From assembly GCF_042683565.1 (NCBI RefSeq), contig NZ_JBHUJW010000043.1:1-64000 (forward strand): DNA of 64,000 nucleotides, in the 5' to 3' direction. This DNA comes from Brevibacillus sp042683565. GTDB lineage: Bacteria; Bacillota; Bacilli; Brevibacillales; Brevibacillaceae. Positions 1 to 6,581 of this stretch are shown piece after piece. A program made the translations under genes and the position numbers. The notes beneath the pieces are model-generated. The model did not search any database and was not told where the DNA came from. It saw only the letters and a program-made list of their open reading frames with translations. How positions within the stretch are numbered: position 1 is the stretch's first letter; each line of letters opens with the position of its first letter.

Positions 1-363
1 TTGCGGATTATACAGGCATCCGTATAATGGATGTCCCGGGCATTCTATTGTCTTTTTTCAGGTTAGCGAATCATTCGGAAGGTGAATTCCATTCCTTACT
101 TCAATACTAAGGCATTAGGAATTTTCACAGAAAAAAGGAGATAGAATTATCAGAATTATATTTTACCGATTTTATAGATTATGTTCGATCCCTCTCCATA
201 GGAGAGTTAGAGTCGAGACTGATTGACCGAAGTGATGTCGGCTATCAGCGATATTTAGGCGACATGCTTTTACGGATTGCCTACCATGATGCTGTCCATG
301 CAGGTCAATTTTTACAATACTTAAGAATGGTTGGTTTGGAAAGACCTATGATTTGGGACTAAA
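1..363 (+). pseudogene. DinB-family protein, degraded C-terminal remnant
   Basis: Frame 3 encodes a typical DinB-superfamily C-terminus ending at a TAA at 361-363, including the segment AYHDAVHAGQFLQYLRMVG, whose HDAxHxGQ pattern carries the metal-ligand histidine of that family. The same frame is open upstream of position 108 but is broken by a TAA at 108-110, and no start codon with a ribosome site links the two halves, so the gene looks dead or damaged. It runs in from the left edge of the window, so the true length is unknown. DinB proteins are metal-binding four-helix proteins, often thiol-dependent enzymes. The family call rests on the last 60 or so residues only. Confidence 0.5.
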
Positions 364-721
364 ATTGAAAAGAGCCCCAACAAAGATACGCTAAACTAAT
401 ATGGACAAGCCGATAAAGCTGCTCTGACCAGGATCTGGTCATCGAAGCGGACCACACGGTGTGGGCGTGGCTGGTGAAAGCAGGCTATCCCTATCTGCGT
501 CGAAAACGTAAGCGCGATTAAAAGTGAGGCCCTCTGGCAGATTATCTGTTGGGGGCATTTTTCATTTAATGAAAGAGTAACCGAAAGGAAAATTCCCGCA
601 ATTTGGCAATTTGCTGAATCACTAAGGTCTATTTTTCTCATCGGATTCAACATACTTACTACAAAGTCACTCACCATAGCGTTAAAATTTACCTGATGCC
701 TAATTTAGGAGGAAACTCTTA
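364..721. other. Region without a convincing gene, with a weak hairpin
   Basis: A short open stretch at 426-521 on the plus strand (ending YLRRKRKRD) has no start codon with a ribosome site and looks like another gene remnant. At about 525-560 an imperfect GC-rich hairpin (GCCCTCTGGCAG against CTGTTGGGGGC) is followed by five T residues and could be a terminator. A ribosome site for the next gene lies at 707-713. Confidence 0.4.
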
Positions 722-1296
722 ATGAAATTGAAACTAGCCTTTTTACTTACAAGTCTTCTATTCATGAATAACATTTCATATGCTGCGGCTGACTCTCGTG
801 AGGTAGGAAATTATCCTTCATGTAATGCCATGATTCCTAAAGAATTTGAAGTGTTTGATACAGGTGTTATGGATGCAATCGACAAAATAGACGATGATCT
901 TTATTTGTTAACGCATTACCAAAAAGCAGTAAATCCAACCTATGCCCTTTTGGGAAAAAAGGATAGGAATGTAGTCAAGATAGATATGTGGCAATATGGA
1001 CCAACAAACGCTTCTTCCTTCGGTATCCTAGACAAGTACGAAGATTATAGTGGGGAATTGTACCTTTTGGTTTACTATGGGGTACCTCATTCAAGTACAA
1101 AGAAGTCAGTTTAATCGAGATCGATAAAATTACCACAGAAGAGCTTCCGAATCGAAATGTTTTGGATTTTGCATATAATAGTCCAAAGTTGTGGGTGAGT
1201 GTTCTCAATTACTCGACAGAAGGAGTCAAACATGTGCGAACAGATTTATATGATTGGGAACCTGTAACCCATAAGATCATACCCATAAAACAATAA
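722..1296 (+). pseudogene. Secreted hypothetical protein, broken by one frameshift
   Basis: An AGGAGG site just ahead of the ATG supports the start. The N-terminus is a signal peptide (MKLKLAFLLTSLLFMNN, likely cleaved after SYA near residue 21). The first frame stops at 1112-1114 after 130 residues. From 1081 the +1 frame continues without a break for 71 further codons to a TAA at 1294-1296, and the two halves join smoothly (YLLVYYG then GTSFKYKEVSL) if one G is added to the GGGG run at 1079-1082. I infer a one-base deletion, or a sequencing error, in a protein of about 191 residues. No family was recognised. The mature part is acidic with alternating Tyr-rich strands. Confidence 0.65.
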
Positions 1297-1354
1297 AGGA
1301 GACTCTTTATTGGCCATTCATTATTTGAGGGAAATGGGCATGGATGAACAACGA

Positions 1355-1386
1355 AGCCCTCTGGCAGAGCGATCCGCTAGAGGGCT
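1355..1386. terminator. Terminator-like hairpin
   Basis: AGCCCTCT at 1355-1362 pairs with AGAGGGCT at 1379-1386, followed by a short T run on the plus strand. It can end the frameshifted secreted-protein gene, and it also lies downstream of the minus-strand gene that ends at 1449. Confidence 0.6.
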
Positions 1387-1448
1387 TTTCTGTGCGGCAA
1401 TGTCCCGAGACATCAATGATTGCCGCAGACACTTGACTCCGCAGTTCT

Positions 1449-2270
1449 TCATTTTCTCGCGCGCTTCTTCCGGATATACCAGCTGCGTTTATGAAAGGAG
1501 ATGGATCTGTATTTCCGGGCCAGCTGGATGATTCGGTTACGAGTGAGGGATGCCGGTTTTGAAGAGAGGCTTTTGTTCAGGGAGCTTCTTACAACCAGAT
1601 GACCGGGGTAGTGTGCTTTCACAAAGTTACCGTAAGTCTCGAACTCGGAGAAGCCAGCATAGCTCTTCTTGTTGGTCTTCTTGATAATGGCCCAGTACCA
1701 CCTGGTCTTATGCCTGGCTTCAATTTTACGCTTCAGGTGGGAGAGCTTCGCTTTGTCGAACAGCATATAGTGGGCAACGAAAGAGCGTTTGGCGGCTGGT
1801 TTGACTCCTAATAATTTCCTGTAGGTGCGAAAATACTCGGGACGGCTCCAGTTGCGGCAGTAAAAAACGGTTTTCCCGTTGACGAGAAAGATGTGGGGGC
1901 GGATGAGAATGGTGTCGGCGTCAATCACAAGATAATACCGTCGCTTGGTCAATTTTCCTCCCGCGAGCTTCAACAATTGCTGGAGCAGCCAGCCGGAGCG
2001 ATTGGCGCGTTTGGTTTGGTAGCGAATGTCTTTTTTGGCAATCGGCAGGACGCGTTTTTCATTGACGAAGATGCAGTTTTTGCGGCGGCAAAGGGCTTGG
2101 ATTCGTTTGCTTGGTGGCGATACGACCATGATCTTGCCGATCGGATGCTTCACTTGCTTACGGATGCTGTCAATCACATAGGGAAGAGTGCCAAGGTCTT
2201 TCGCAATAGCTGGGATCAGGACGTCGATTTTCATAGAGCTGGTGAAGGTGCTTTTCGCTGAGCGTGTCAA
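1449..2270 (-). CDS. Glycosyltransferase-like protein (DUF6492-type)
   Basis: The first residues after the start (MKIDVLIPAIAKDLGTLPYV) are the beta-strand opening of a GT-A nucleotide-sugar fold. VIDADT in the middle supplies the DxD metal and nucleotide-sugar motif, and the C-terminus is very basic. I place the start at a TTG at 2270-2268 because AAGGAG sits eight bases ahead of it. The ATG at 2234 has no ribosome site, and the longer reading back to 2474 has none either. The predicted length is 273 residues, with no signal peptide or membrane segment. The gene stands alone between noncoding stretches. I read it as a sugar transferase of the DUF6492 group from memory of the family. The acceptor is unknown, and a catalytically inactive relative cannot be excluded. 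Confidence 0.6.
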   Translation of the reverse strand: MTRSAKSTFTSSMKIDVLIPAIAKDLGTLPYVIDSIRKQVKHPIGKIMVVSPPSKRIQALCRRKNCIFVNEKRVLPIAKKDIRYQTKRANRSGWLLQQLLKLAGGKLTKRRYYLVIDADTILIRPHIFLVNGKTVFYCRNWSRPEYFRTYRKLLGVKPAAKRSFVAHYMLFDKAKLSHLKRKIEARHKTRWYWAIIKKTNKKSYAGFSEFETYGNFVKAHYPGHLVVRSSLNKSLSSKPASLTRNRIIQLARKYRSISFHKRSWYIRKKRARK

Positions 2271-2637
2271 CTTCTCAACTCCTTTTCGCCAAGCAGTTTC
2301 AAGGCATATGGGTCCAAGCGGGTTGGCCAGAGCAGCCGACTTCCCAGACAGGATATGATTTGCTTTTTCATGGGGAATATGACAGATATGGAAATGCTGA
2401 GAAATGTGTGTTTGACTGTCTGCATGAGAGGAAAAATTTGTCATGGATTTCCGGATGAGTTTCCATTCGTTCATGAGTGGACAGTGACGTCAACGACTTT
2501 ACATGGTGTGGCGGGTATGATGGGCTCGCTTGCCATGTGATGCATGTTTTACTGGCATCTCTCCATCGCAAGAAATCATTTCCGCAATCAGGACGAGCGG
2601 CCTCGTGACAACCACGAGGCCACTGTCCATTACATCA
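2271..2637. other. Intergenic region with a strong stem-loop
   Basis: No gene with a ribosome site is visible. At 2599-2621 GGCCTCGTG pairs perfectly with CACGAGGCC around a five-base loop, just past the end of the minus-strand LRR gene. It probably marks the end of that transcript, although no T run follows. The short overlapping open frames here are composition effects. Confidence 0.5.
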
Positions 2638-4095
2638 TTACAATCGAACATCGACGCCTTTTTGTTCCAGCTGTTTGCGGATGCTCATGGCTGCTGCATT
2701 CTTGTTCCAATCGATCGGGATTTGAAACAGTCCTGCTTCTTTCAGCGAAGGCAGGGTAGCCAGGGCGTCGATAGCAGAAACTTTCGTATTGTTGATGTAC
2801 AGCTTCTCCAATGCAGGAAGGCCCGCCAGCGAAGCGATATCCTGGATCGGGTTTTCATCCAGGAAGAGCGTGTTGAGCTGCTTCAGGTTGGAGAAAGAGG
2901 GCACGGACTGAATCTGGTTTCCGGCTACGTGCAGGATTTGCAACTGGGTCAGATTCGTGGCAAACTCGATGCTCTTCAAATGCGAATAAGGTATCCCCAG
3001 CTCCTGCAAATTTGTCAACCCGGCTAACGGGGTGCCGTCGGCGATGGCCGTGTCTGCCAGGTGCAGATGTGTCAGAGACGTCAAATTTTGCAGGGGAGAA
3101 GCATCTTTTACAGGATTTTTATAAATAGCCAGACGCTTCAGTTGGGTCAACGATTGCAAGGGCGAAAGATCGGTGATCTGGTTTTGTTCGAGATCAAGCG
3201 TCTCCAGCTGATTCAAGGCGGACAGCGCACGAATATCCTGAACAGGCGCCTGAGCAATCGTCAAGCTCTCCAGTGCGGGAAGGGTCCCTACCGGAGTGAT
3301 GTCCGAAACGGGCACGCCGGAAATTCGCAGCGTATGTAAATGACGCAGGCCAGCAAGGAAACCGATGTCTTTTGTCTGTACGTTGTCCAGGGAGAGTTCC
3401 TCCAAAGCAGCAAGCGAGTTGATGGTCTCCAGGTGCGCCACCTGATTGGCGTTGAGGAACAGATGCTTCAGATTCGTCGCAAATTCCAATCCTTTTAGAT
3501 CGACAGAAGCGCTCATGATGTTCAAGTACTCCAGCTTGGCCATGTCTTCCTTGGTCAGAGGTCCGTTCGGTTTATTCAGCGTATTGCGGATCGCTTGCTC
3601 CAGGCCTTTGTCTGTCAGGAAGGCGGCTGGTTCCGCCGTGGAAATGGACACCGTTCTCTCCTTTGCTGCCCATTCGACTTGCGCATTGAAGCTTTCCGAT
3701 ACGAAACGCAGCGGGACAAGGGTTCTGCCATTGCTGATCTCGGTGGGCGCGTCGAGCTTGACGGGCGACTCGAAGTTTTTGGCGGTCGTCGAATCAATGA
3801 TGTAGGCGGTCGGGTCACCGATGCGCAGCACAACCTGCGTGCCGTATTTATTGGCGGTCACCATTCGGTTTTTCGGGTCCCAGTCTACCTGTGCTCCCAT
3901 CACTTCAAAAATTTTGCGAAACGGTACGAGGACTCGTCCATTTTTGATGATGGGTGCTGTATCAAACGATTGAACGACGCCGTTGATCTTGACAACGACA
4001 TCCGGCTCCTTTGCCAAAGTGACAGGCGGGTTTCCGGACAACAAGATGCCTCCCGCGATCGCCACGCTAAAAATACGGTTCCACATTTTCATCAT
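2638..4095 (-). CDS. Secreted copper-amine-oxidase-N domain plus leucine-rich-repeat protein
   Basis: A signal peptide (about residues 1-28, ending VTLA) is followed by a copper amine oxidase N-terminal-like domain (about residues 30-150). It shows the typical NGRVLVPFRKIFEVMGAQVDW and GRTLVPLRFVSESF blocks, which the family uses as a cell-wall or stalk module rather than as an enzyme. About residues 160-480 are 22-residue internalin-type leucine-rich repeats (LxxLxxLxLxxNxIxDixPL). I place the start at the ATG at 4095, seven bases after AAAGGA. A longer reading from 4143 would add 16 charged residues ahead of the signal peptide. It is 485 residues long and monocistronic. It probably works at the cell surface in protein binding. 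No sorting motif is seen at the C-terminus. Confidence 0.75.
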   Translation of the reverse strand: MMKMWNRIFSVAIAGGILLSGNPPVTLAKEPDVVVKINGVVQSFDTAPIIKNGRVLVPFRKIFEVMGAQVDWDPKNRMVTANKYGTQVVLRIGDPTAYIIDSTTAKNFESPVKLDAPTEISNGRTLVPLRFVSESFNAQVEWAAKERTVSISTAEPAAFLTDKGLEQAIRNTLNKPNGPLTKEDMAKLEYLNIMSASVDLKGLEFATNLKHLFLNANQVAHLETINSLAALEELSLDNVQTKDIGFLAGLRHLHTLRISGVPVSDITPVGTLPALESLTIAQAPVQDIRALSALNQLETLDLEQNQITDLSPLQSLTQLKRLAIYKNPVKDASPLQNLTSLTHLHLADTAIADGTPLAGLTNLQELGIPYSHLKSIEFATNLTQLQILHVAGNQIQSVPSFSNLKQLNTLFLDENPIQDIASLAGLPALEKLYINNTKVSAIDALATLPSLKEAGLFQIPIDWNKNAAAMSIRKQLEQKGVDVRL

Positions 4096-4218
4096 CGTTT
4101 CTTCCTTTCTGTTGCCAAGTGCGATTGCCTTTTTCGCCTTCATGTATATTCACTACCTTTGACTGTCCAGATAGCCAAAATGTTACAAGGAGTTTTATGT
4201 TTGGCCCGGGATGATTCA

Positions 4219-4244
4219 TCAGGGAGAGCATGCACCCTCCCTGA
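4219..4244 (-). terminator. Stem-loop after the small basic protein gene
   Basis: TCAGGGAG pairs with CTCCCTGA around a ten-base loop, four bases past the stop of the minus-strand gene at 4248. No T run follows, so it may stabilise the 3' end rather than terminate. Confidence 0.5.
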
Positions 4245-4247
4245 AGG

Positions 4248-4559
4248 TCATGCAGTCCGGTTGCTCTGAAAAATACTTTTTCCTTTAATAGCTTGATAGG
4301 CTTTGAAAATTTCTCTCGCGATCTGCAAATTCCCCACCATGGTCCCCAAATCCATGCTGCCCAGGCTGGGGATCATCTGCAGCAGCGCAGGTCTCCTCGT
4401 CCTCTCTTTCCTTTTCGCCTTCATCCATTCCTGATAGTACAAGTCCAAGGCCGCTGGATCTTTTCTCACCAGTCGCCGGGAGACATGGTTCTGCTTCAGC
4501 CATTTAATAAATTCCGGTGTGAACCGGGCCTGGCTGCCGCTTGGCTGTTGTCTTCTCAA
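4248..4559 (-). CDS. Small basic hypothetical protein
   Basis: The start is a TTG at 4559 with GGGAGG seven bases ahead. The open frame upstream of it has no ribosome site and low-complexity composition. The protein of about 103 residues has a helical, basic N-terminal half (FIKWLKQNHVSRRLVRKDP, LDLYYQEWMKAKRKERTR), then a Met/Leu-rich stretch and a final helix. The arrangement of a short helical repeat ending in YYQEW loosely resembles YlbD-type spore-coat proteins of Bacillus, but this is a weak impression. No catalytic motif was seen. It is divergent from the metal-binding-protein gene at 4806. Confidence 0.5.
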   Translation of the reverse strand: MRRQQPSGSQARFTPEFIKWLKQNHVSRRLVRKDPAALDLYYQEWMKAKRKERTRRPALLQMIPSLGSMDLGTMVGNLQIAREIFKAYQAIKGKSIFQSNRTA

Positions 4560-4729
4560 AAGCGTTCCTCCCCTCCAACGTGGCTGCAAAGGAGCGGAAG
4601 ATCGAACAGCTCCTTTTGCGCATGGTAATACCAGAGATACTTTATGAAAGGATGACGAGGCTTGCTTGTATGGACGCCTGGGGAAGGGGCGCTTTTGCAT
4701 GAAATAACCCAATCTGTGACTCGTTCATA

Positions 4730-4758
4730 TTGAGTTCACAAAGCCGTTTTACTGTATA
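4730..4758 (+). promoter_or_regulatory. Probable promoter of the His-rich protein gene
   Basis: TTGAGT at 4730-4735 and TGTATA at 4753-4758 are 17 bases apart, about 50 bases ahead of the start at 4806. The match to sigma-A boxes is fair. Confidence 0.4.
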
Positions 4759-4805
4759 AGGGCAGAAGGTCGCAAACCATAATGGGAATATAGGAGTGGG
4801 TGAGA

Positions 4806-5669
4806 ATGTATAAGGCAGTTCTTGCAGCGTTGCTTTATATTGGTATCGTGATCGGCGGGTATACCCTCTATGATGGATATTTCGGGGCTCCGCTCGCAGC
4901 GGCGGATGGGGCTGGCCATGGCAATGACGGTCATGATGCAGCCACAAATGCAGGCGAACACGAGGGCGGCAGCGAAGAGCACGGTCAGGGCGGTCATGAT
5001 GAACATGCGGCGGGCGCAGAGGGAAGCAATCAAGTGAGCGCGTATATCCGATCCGACAAGGAAGGGATTGACATTTTCCTGAAAGACAGCAATGGGCTTG
5101 CCGTCCATGATCTCGTTGTCAATCATGAAAAGCTTCTCCATTTGATCGTCGTCGATGAGCATTTGCAAAAGTATTACCACTTGCATCCGGAACAGGTCGA
5201 GGAAGGAAAATTTCACGTCGGCTATATTTTGCCGGAAGGGTTTTACCGAGCCTTTATTGACATCAAGTCGGAGAAGCTCGCCTATCATGTCGAGCCAATG
5301 CCGCTCGTTGTCGGCAATCCCGGCGTTTCTGTCCCGGGGAAAGCGCTGCAGCCGGATTCCGTATTGGAGAAAACGGTTGAGGGAGAGAGCGTCAAGCTGA
5401 AAATGAGTTCGTCGAAAACGAATGTGCCGGTTACGCTGTCGTTTGAGCTGGATCAGTCCGCTTTGACGCCGTATCTGGGGGCGATGGGCCATGTCGTCAT
5501 CCTGGACGAAGAAGCGAATCAATATTTGCACGTCCATCCGATCAACCAGGAAGAGCCTGTGTTTCAAACGGAGTTCAAGAAGCCCGGTGTGTACAAAATT
5601 TGGGCAGAGTTTCAGCAAAACGGAAAAGTGCGGGCGTTTCCCTTTGTCGTTCAGATTCAAGGCGAATAG
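4806..5669 (+). CDS. Membrane-anchored His-rich protein, probable metal binding
   Basis: The ATG at 4806 is chosen because AGGAG lies nine bases ahead. The in-frame GTG six bases upstream sits almost on that site. One N-terminal membrane segment (about residues 3-20) is followed by a low-complexity linker (about residues 30-70) rich in His, Gly, Asp and Glu. Two beta-rich halves follow, each with an H-x-H motif (YYHLHPE near residue 123 and YLHVHP near residue 242). The C-terminal half ends in a YKIWAEF block typical of secreted copper-site or YtkA-like domains. The reading is an extracytoplasmic domain that binds Cu or Zn. Substrate and partners are unknown, and the gene is monocistronic. 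Confidence 0.6.
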   Translation: MYKAVLAALLYIGIVIGGYTLYDGYFGAPLAAADGAGHGNDGHDAATNAGEHEGGSEEHGQGGHDEHAAGAEGSNQVSAYIRSDKEGIDIFLKDSNGLAVHDLVVNHEKLLHLIVVDEHLQKYYHLHPEQVEEGKFHVGYILPEGFYRAFIDIKSEKLAYHVEPMPLVVGNPGVSVPGKALQPDSVLEKTVEGESVKLKMSSSKTNVPVTLSFELDQSALTPYLGAMGHVVILDEEANQYLHVHPINQEEPVFQTEFKKPGVYKIWAEFQQNGKVRAFPFVVQIQGE

Positions 5670-5715
5670 GACAAAAAGGGCATCAATTCAATCGGAGGGA
5701 TCAGAAACAGGTGAT

Positions 5716-5740
5716 GGGCGGCTGCCGATCGCCTTTTTTT
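5716..5740 (+). terminator. Rho-independent terminator
   Basis: A short hairpin (GGCG at 5717-5720 against CGCC at 5730-5733, with an inner GGC/GCC option) runs straight into seven T residues, downstream of the His-rich protein gene. Confidence 0.6.
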
Positions 5741-5847
5741 ATGGGAGTAGGGCATGCGCGCTCGGAAACTGGCATACATCGATGCAGGAAACGGTTAAAC
5801 TTGGTAAACTGAAAAGGAAGGTGTTTCTGGAAGGAGAGTAATGACCA

Positions 5848-6246
5848 ATGACAGGACGGGATGGACACCACGAAATCATTTGTCCGTTTTGCCAGATAGA
5901 ATCCCTCGAAATTGTCCTGGAAAATGACAAGGCTGTTGGCTTCTACGATAAATACCCGGTTCAAAGGGGACATCTGCTGATCATTCCCAAAAGGCATATT
6001 TGCACTTATTTTGATGCGGAGAATGAGGAGGTCATGGCGATCCATGATCTTCTGAAAAAAGGGAAAGAACTGATCGATGAAAAATTTGCGCCCGACGGAT
6101 ACAACATAGGCGTCAACGTAGGAGAATTCGGCGGCCAAACGATTATGCATTTACATGTCCATTTGATTCCCCGCTACAAGGGGGATATGGAAGACCCGAG
6201 AGGCGGTATTCGCAAAGCAATCCCCAATCTTGTACCTTACCCGTAA
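5848..6246 (+). CDS. HIT-family nucleotide hydrolase or transferase
   Basis: The histidine triad is present near the C-terminus as HLHVHLIPR (H-x-H-x-H), after the conserved GHLLIIPKRH block. A leading CPFC pair gives the Zn-type N-terminus seen in many HIT proteins. The length of 132 residues is normal. HIT enzymes cleave AMP-lysine, AMP-linked or dinucleoside polyphosphate bonds in the cytoplasm. The ATG at 5848 is the only in-frame start, 11 bases after AAGGAG. It is the first gene of a compact operon, with 11 bases to the MazG-like gene. Placing it with a pyrophosphohydrolase and a nuclease-helicase suggests handling of nucleotide products in defence or repair rather than housekeeping. 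That role is inferred. Confidence 0.8.
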   Translation: MTGRDGHHEIICPFCQIESLEIVLENDKAVGFYDKYPVQRGHLLIIPKRHICTYFDAENEEVMAIHDLLKKGKELIDEKFAPDGYNIGVNVGEFGGQTIMHLHVHLIPRYKGDMEDPRGGIRKAIPNLVPYP

Positions 6247-6257
6247 AGGAGACTTGT

Positions 6258-6581
6258 ATGCCTATTTATAACAAATTAGTTCGGGACCTTATCCCGGAAA
6301 TTGTCGCAGATAGTGGAAAAAGAGCGGTGACCCGTGTGCTGACAGAGGAAGAGTATCGGAAAAAGCTGCAAGAAAAGCTGCTGGAAGAAGTAAGGGAGTA
6401 CATGGAAGCCAGCAGTGCGCAAGACAGCCTGGAGGAATTGGCAGATGTTCTGGAAGTTGTGTACGCTTTGGCCAAAGGTCATGGGTCAACAGTCGAAGAG
6501 CTTGAATCCATTCGCCTGTCCAAAAGCATGAAGCGGGGCGGTTTTGAAAAACGACTGTTTCTTCATGAGGTGGAGGATTAA
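6258..6581 (+). CDS. MazG-like nucleoside/phosphoribosyl-ATP pyrophosphohydrolase
   Basis: The 107-residue protein opens with YNKLVRDLIPEI, a signature of the small MazG-like or phosphoribosyl-ATP pyrophosphohydrolase-like group. It carries the paired metal-binding helices EKLLEEVREY and EELADVLEVV (ExxE and ExxD pattern). This all-alpha family hydrolyses nucleoside triphosphates to monophosphate and pyrophosphate. AAAGGAG precedes the ATG. Its TAA overlaps the helicase ATG by one base (TAATG), so translation is probably coupled. It is unlikely to be HisE because no his genes are near. Together with the HIT gene it gives the operon two nucleotide-cleaving enzymes. Confidence 0.8.
   Translation: MPIYNKLVRDLIPEIVADSGKRAVTRVLTEEEYRKKLQEKLLEEVREYMEASSAQDSLEELADVLEVVYALAKGHGSTVEELESIRLSKSMKRGGFEKRLFLHEVED

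Noticed and set aside
4749..5660. Minus-strand open frame opposite the His-rich protein gene
   Set aside because: The plus-strand gene has a good ribosome site, membrane anchor and repeated HxH motifs. The antisense reading has none.
6258..6581. HisE (phosphoribosyl-ATP pyrophosphatase)
   Set aside because: No histidine genes are nearby and the sequence starts with the YNKLVRDLIP pattern of the MazG-like group.
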